From Sphingobium vermicomposti (lineage in GTDB: Bacteria > Pseudomonadota > Alphaproteobacteria > Sphingomonadales > Sphingomonadaceae), in NCBI RefSeq assembly GCF_011762025.1, contig NZ_JAASQR010000001.1, positions 310,001 through 374,000 of the forward strand: DNA of 64,000 nt, in the 5' to 3' direction. The stretch's first letter is position 1, and every line of letters begins with the position of its first letter. The position numbers and the translations under genes are program-made. Below the pieces are notes generated by a model. The model saw only the letters and a program-made list of their open reading frames with translations. It did no database searches and had not been told where the DNA came from. Below are positions 62,236 through 64,000 of this stretch, one piece after another.

Positions 62236-62556
62236 CTAATCTGTTGAGGCCAACTTCATGAGTACGAGCCCGCTGACGATCAATATGGCCGCACCCACCC
62301 TGAGCATGCTCATTTGCTCGCCCAGAACGATGATGCCCAGCACAAACGCGCCGACCGCGCCGATGCCGGTCCAGATCATGTAGGCGGTACCAAGCGGCAG
62401 AAAGCGCATGGAGTAAGAAAGCAATGCGAAACTGGCGATCATCGTCAGTATGGTCACTGCGGAGGGAACAGGCTTGCTGAAGCCGTCGGACAGCTTCATC
62501 GCGTAAGCCCAAACGACTTCGAGAACGCCAGCTATTACAAGATAGACCCAGGCCAC
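62236..62556 (-). CDS. gdx: SMR-family guanidinium exporter (Gdx/SugE type)
   Basis: 106 residues from a GTG at 62556, the standard SMR length. Four membrane helices. The first has AWVYLVIAGVLEVVWAYAMK with the essential Glu 13. Helices 2-3 contain LLSYSMRFLPLGTAYMIWTGIGAVGAF, whose LPLGTAY-IWTGIG pattern matches the Gdx subtype that exports guanidinium, rather than EmrE-type multidrug pumps. AAGGGTG precedes the GTG; the in-frame ATG at 62628 would add 24 non-membrane residues. The leader carries a promoter and a hairpin with an ACGG loop, as in guanidine-II riboswitches. Confidence 0.82.
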   Translation of the reverse strand: MAWVYLVIAGVLEVVWAYAMKLSDGFSKPVPSAVTILTMIASFALLSYSMRFLPLGTAYMIWTGIGAVGAFVLGIIVLGEQMSMLRVGAAILIVSGLVLMKLASTD

Positions 62557-62626
62557 AAGAACACCCTTAGCATAGCCGCCGGGCCGTCCCGGGCTTCTGC
62601 CTGCGCACAGGGGAGGACGTGGCCTC
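62557..62626 (-). promoter_or_regulatory. Possible guanidine-II (mini-ykkC) riboswitch leader
   Basis: Reading leftward, a hairpin CCGGG-ACGG-CCCGG (62592-62579) has a 5-bp stem and the ACGR tetraloop of guanidine-II riboswitches, ending 14 bases before the AAGGGTG ribosome-binding site. A second hairpin upstream (62626-62613, GAGG-CCACGT-CCTC) has ACGT instead of ACGR. The class normally needs two ACGR hairpins, so this is either degenerate or coincidental. Confidence 0.45.
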
Positions 62627-62634
62627 ACGCCGGG

Positions 62635-62662
62635 TATATAGAACTGCCAAATGAAGGATCAA
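62635..62662 (-). promoter_or_regulatory. Promoter of the guanidinium exporter gene
   Basis: Reading leftward: TTGATC (62662-62657), 16 bases, TATATA (62640-62635). Transcription would start near 62628, giving a leader of about 70 bases that contains both hairpins. The remainder of the gap to the reductase gene (62663-62839) shows nothing recognised. Confidence 0.55.
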
Positions 62663-62839
62663 GTCGGGGGCACCCCGCATTCGCCTCCGCTACGGCTATG
62701 ATCGTTTTGTGCGGCATCGATCGCTTCAGCCGCATTTTCGGCCGATGCCAACCGTCATGGATCCGTCCAAGCTGGTGACGGAGCATGCCAGATCTGCGGA
62801 TAGAAGTCTGGGCCGCGTGACAACATGCTCCTCGATGGA

Positions 62840-64000
62840 TTACCGACCAATCTGAATCTCCCCGGCGTCAGGCCGGGGCCTGAGCCAAAGGCTGGCGACA
62901 AACCAGGCGAGCGCTACCGCCCCGGCAGAAAAGACGATATCTCCAGGAACCCTCAGCCAGACGAGCAAATCGACCACTGGTTGTTGCATGAACTCGGCCG
63001 AGCGAGCGTACCAGTAGCCCTTATCAATCGCTGCGATCAGCTGCAGCGTCCCAAGCGGTAGCAAGGTCAGGAGCGCCATCAACGCAAGGCCGATGTTGAA
63101 GCACCAAAAGCTCGTCTTCAGCACGCCTTCGTTCCAGATCAGGTTCGGCAACATGCCACGCAGGCAGAACAGGACGAGCCCGACGCCCAACATGCCGTAT
63201 ACGCCGAACAATGCGGTGTGTCCGTGGAGCGGCGTTAGGTTGAGCCCCTGCATGTAGTAGAGCGACAGCGGCGGATTGATGAGGAAGCCGAACAAGCCTG
63301 CCCCGACGAGATTCCAGAAGGATACAGCGAGGAAGAACATGACGGGCCATTTGTAGCGCTGCATCCAGGGCGTCGCGCTGCTCAGCTTCCAATGTTCATA
63401 AGCTTCGAAGCCAATATAGGCGAGCGGCACGACCTCGAGCGCCGAGAAGCTTGCGCCGAGCGCCAGCACCGCGATCGACGTTCCCGCGAAGTAGAGATGG
63501 TGCAACGTTCCCAGCACCCCGCCGGCCATGAAGATGATCGTGGCAAACAAGACGGCGACCGTGGCGGTCGGTATCGGAATGAGGCCGAGGCGCGTGAAGA
63601 GGAAGGCGATGACCGCGGTGGCGAAAACCTCGAAGAAGCCTTCGACCCACAGATGGACCACCCACCAACGCCAATATTCAATCATGGAGAGCGCTGTATG
63701 CTCATTCCAGAACAGCCCCGCGCCATAGAAGAGTCCGATGGCTACGGCGGACAGGAAAAACAGCATCGTGATGTGGCGGGATTCGGACTTCGCTTTGAGC
63801 GCAGGCCAGAGCGCTCGGCCGACCAGCACCAGCCAGATCATCAGGCCGATGAAGAGAAACCACTGCCAGAAGCGGCCCATATCGACATATTCCCAGCCTT
63901 GGTGCCCGAACCAGAAGTTTCTCTCCAGTCCCAGTCTCTGCATCACCGCGAGCCATTGGCCGGCAAAGGAGCCCACGACGATAATCAGGAGGCAGGCCCA
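62840..64000 (-). CDS. norB: Quinol-type nitric oxide reductase, C-terminal part (cut by window)
   Basis: The frame is open to the last base of the window, so the N-terminus is missing. About 386 residues are visible with around ten membrane helices. The start shows LERNFWFGHQGWEYVDMGRF, a segment of the long quinol-dependent NorB (NorZ) proteins. HLWVEGFFEVFATAVIAFLF supplies conserved Glu residues, MAGGVLGTLHHLYF carries the two histidines of the binuclear site, and LTPLHGHTALFGVYG carries heme-ligand histidines. It reduces NO to N2O using quinol, as detoxification or in low-oxygen respiration. It is transcribed toward the guanidinium exporter gene. Confidence 0.88.
   Translation of the reverse strand, partial: WACLLIIVVGSFAGQWLAVMQRLGLERNFWFGHQGWEYVDMGRFWQWFLFIGLMIWLVLVGRALWPALKAKSESRHITMLFFLSAVAIGLFYGAGLFWNEHTALSMIEYWRWWVVHLWVEGFFEVFATAVIAFLFTRLGLIPIPTATVAVLFATIIFMAGGVLGTLHHLYFAGTSIAVLALGASFSALEVVPLAYIGFEAYEHWKLSSATPWMQRYKWPVMFFLAVSFWNLVGAGLFGFLINPPLSLYYMQGLNLTPLHGHTALFGVYGMLGVGLVLFCLRGMLPNLIWNEGVLKTSFWCFNIGLALMALLTLLPLGTLQLIAAIDKGYWYARSAEFMQQPVVDLLVWLRVPGDIVFSAGAVALAWFVASLWLRPRPDAGEIQIGR

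Noticed and set aside
1..64000. Looked for CRISPR arrays, tRNA and rRNA genes.
   Set aside because: No regularly spaced repeat-spacer pattern, cloverleaf or rRNA-like stretch was noticed by eye. Covariance or CRISPR searches could not be run.

Overview
The window is high-GC alphaproteobacterial DNA. Its gene content and protein styles (Rep_3-type RepA, MerR-headed ParA, DUF1612-type protein, RES/Xre pair, IS5-type element) point to a large accessory replicon, most likely a plasmid of a sphingomonad (Sphingomonas, Sphingobium, Novosphingobium or Sphingopyxis group). The genus is an inference. No rRNA, tRNA or CRISPR array was seen.

Layout. 1-1194 is the end of a CPA1 Na+/H+ antiporter cut by the window edge. 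1476-10133 is a leftward operon (ssb, CHC2/Toprim primase, methyltransferase-helicase of the strawberry-notch/DarB type, large ParB-like protein, ArdC-type antirestriction protein) that resembles the leading region of conjugative plasmids. 10134-10724 is the replication origin, with 17-bp iterons mostly at 22-bp spacing. 10725-14347 holds repA, parA and parB, with a perfect palindrome on each side of parA. 14466-15400 is a RES/Xre toxin-antitoxin pair. 15397-16563 is a DUF1612-type protein, and 16693-17946 a tyrosine recombinase with a dif-like site just upstream.

18050-20042 carries small envelope proteins. 20276-58311 is a stress and low-oxygen metabolism block: D-lactate dehydrogenase, MgtC-family protein, a FixL-like heme-PAS kinase with FixJ-like regulator and a lone receiver, cytochrome c, two P-type ATPases, two Zn alcohol dehydrogenases, an AMP/thymidine phosphorylase with a PRPP synthetase-like enzyme, catalase, Ca2+/Na+ exchanger, beta-CASP RNase-like protein, PfkB kinase, PEP synthase, L,D-transpeptidase, and seven universal stress proteins. 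A BigR-type sulfide-detoxification module lies inside it (53363-55956). 58312-62235 is insertion-sequence territory: an IS3 orfA remnant, an orphan secreted protein, a complete IS5-type element with TAA target duplication, and 1.1 kb without a recognised gene. 62236-64000 holds a Gdx/SugE-type guanidinium exporter with a possible guanidine-II leader, and the 3' part of a quinol-type nitric oxide reductase.

How it fits together. The first 18 kb replicates, partitions, stabilises and protects the replicon. The middle block reads like a hypoxia/dormancy regulon: a heme oxygen sensor and a LuxR-type regulator sit among universal stress proteins, PfkB, a CtpF-like ATPase and fermentative enzymes, a set strikingly parallel to the mycobacterial DosR regulon. 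A TACGTAA-like motif recurs 49-150 bp upstream of at least seven of these genes and could be the regulator's binding site. A bifunctional MaoC-Pta gene in the block has lost its phosphotransacetylase half, so the block has been eroded by deletion.
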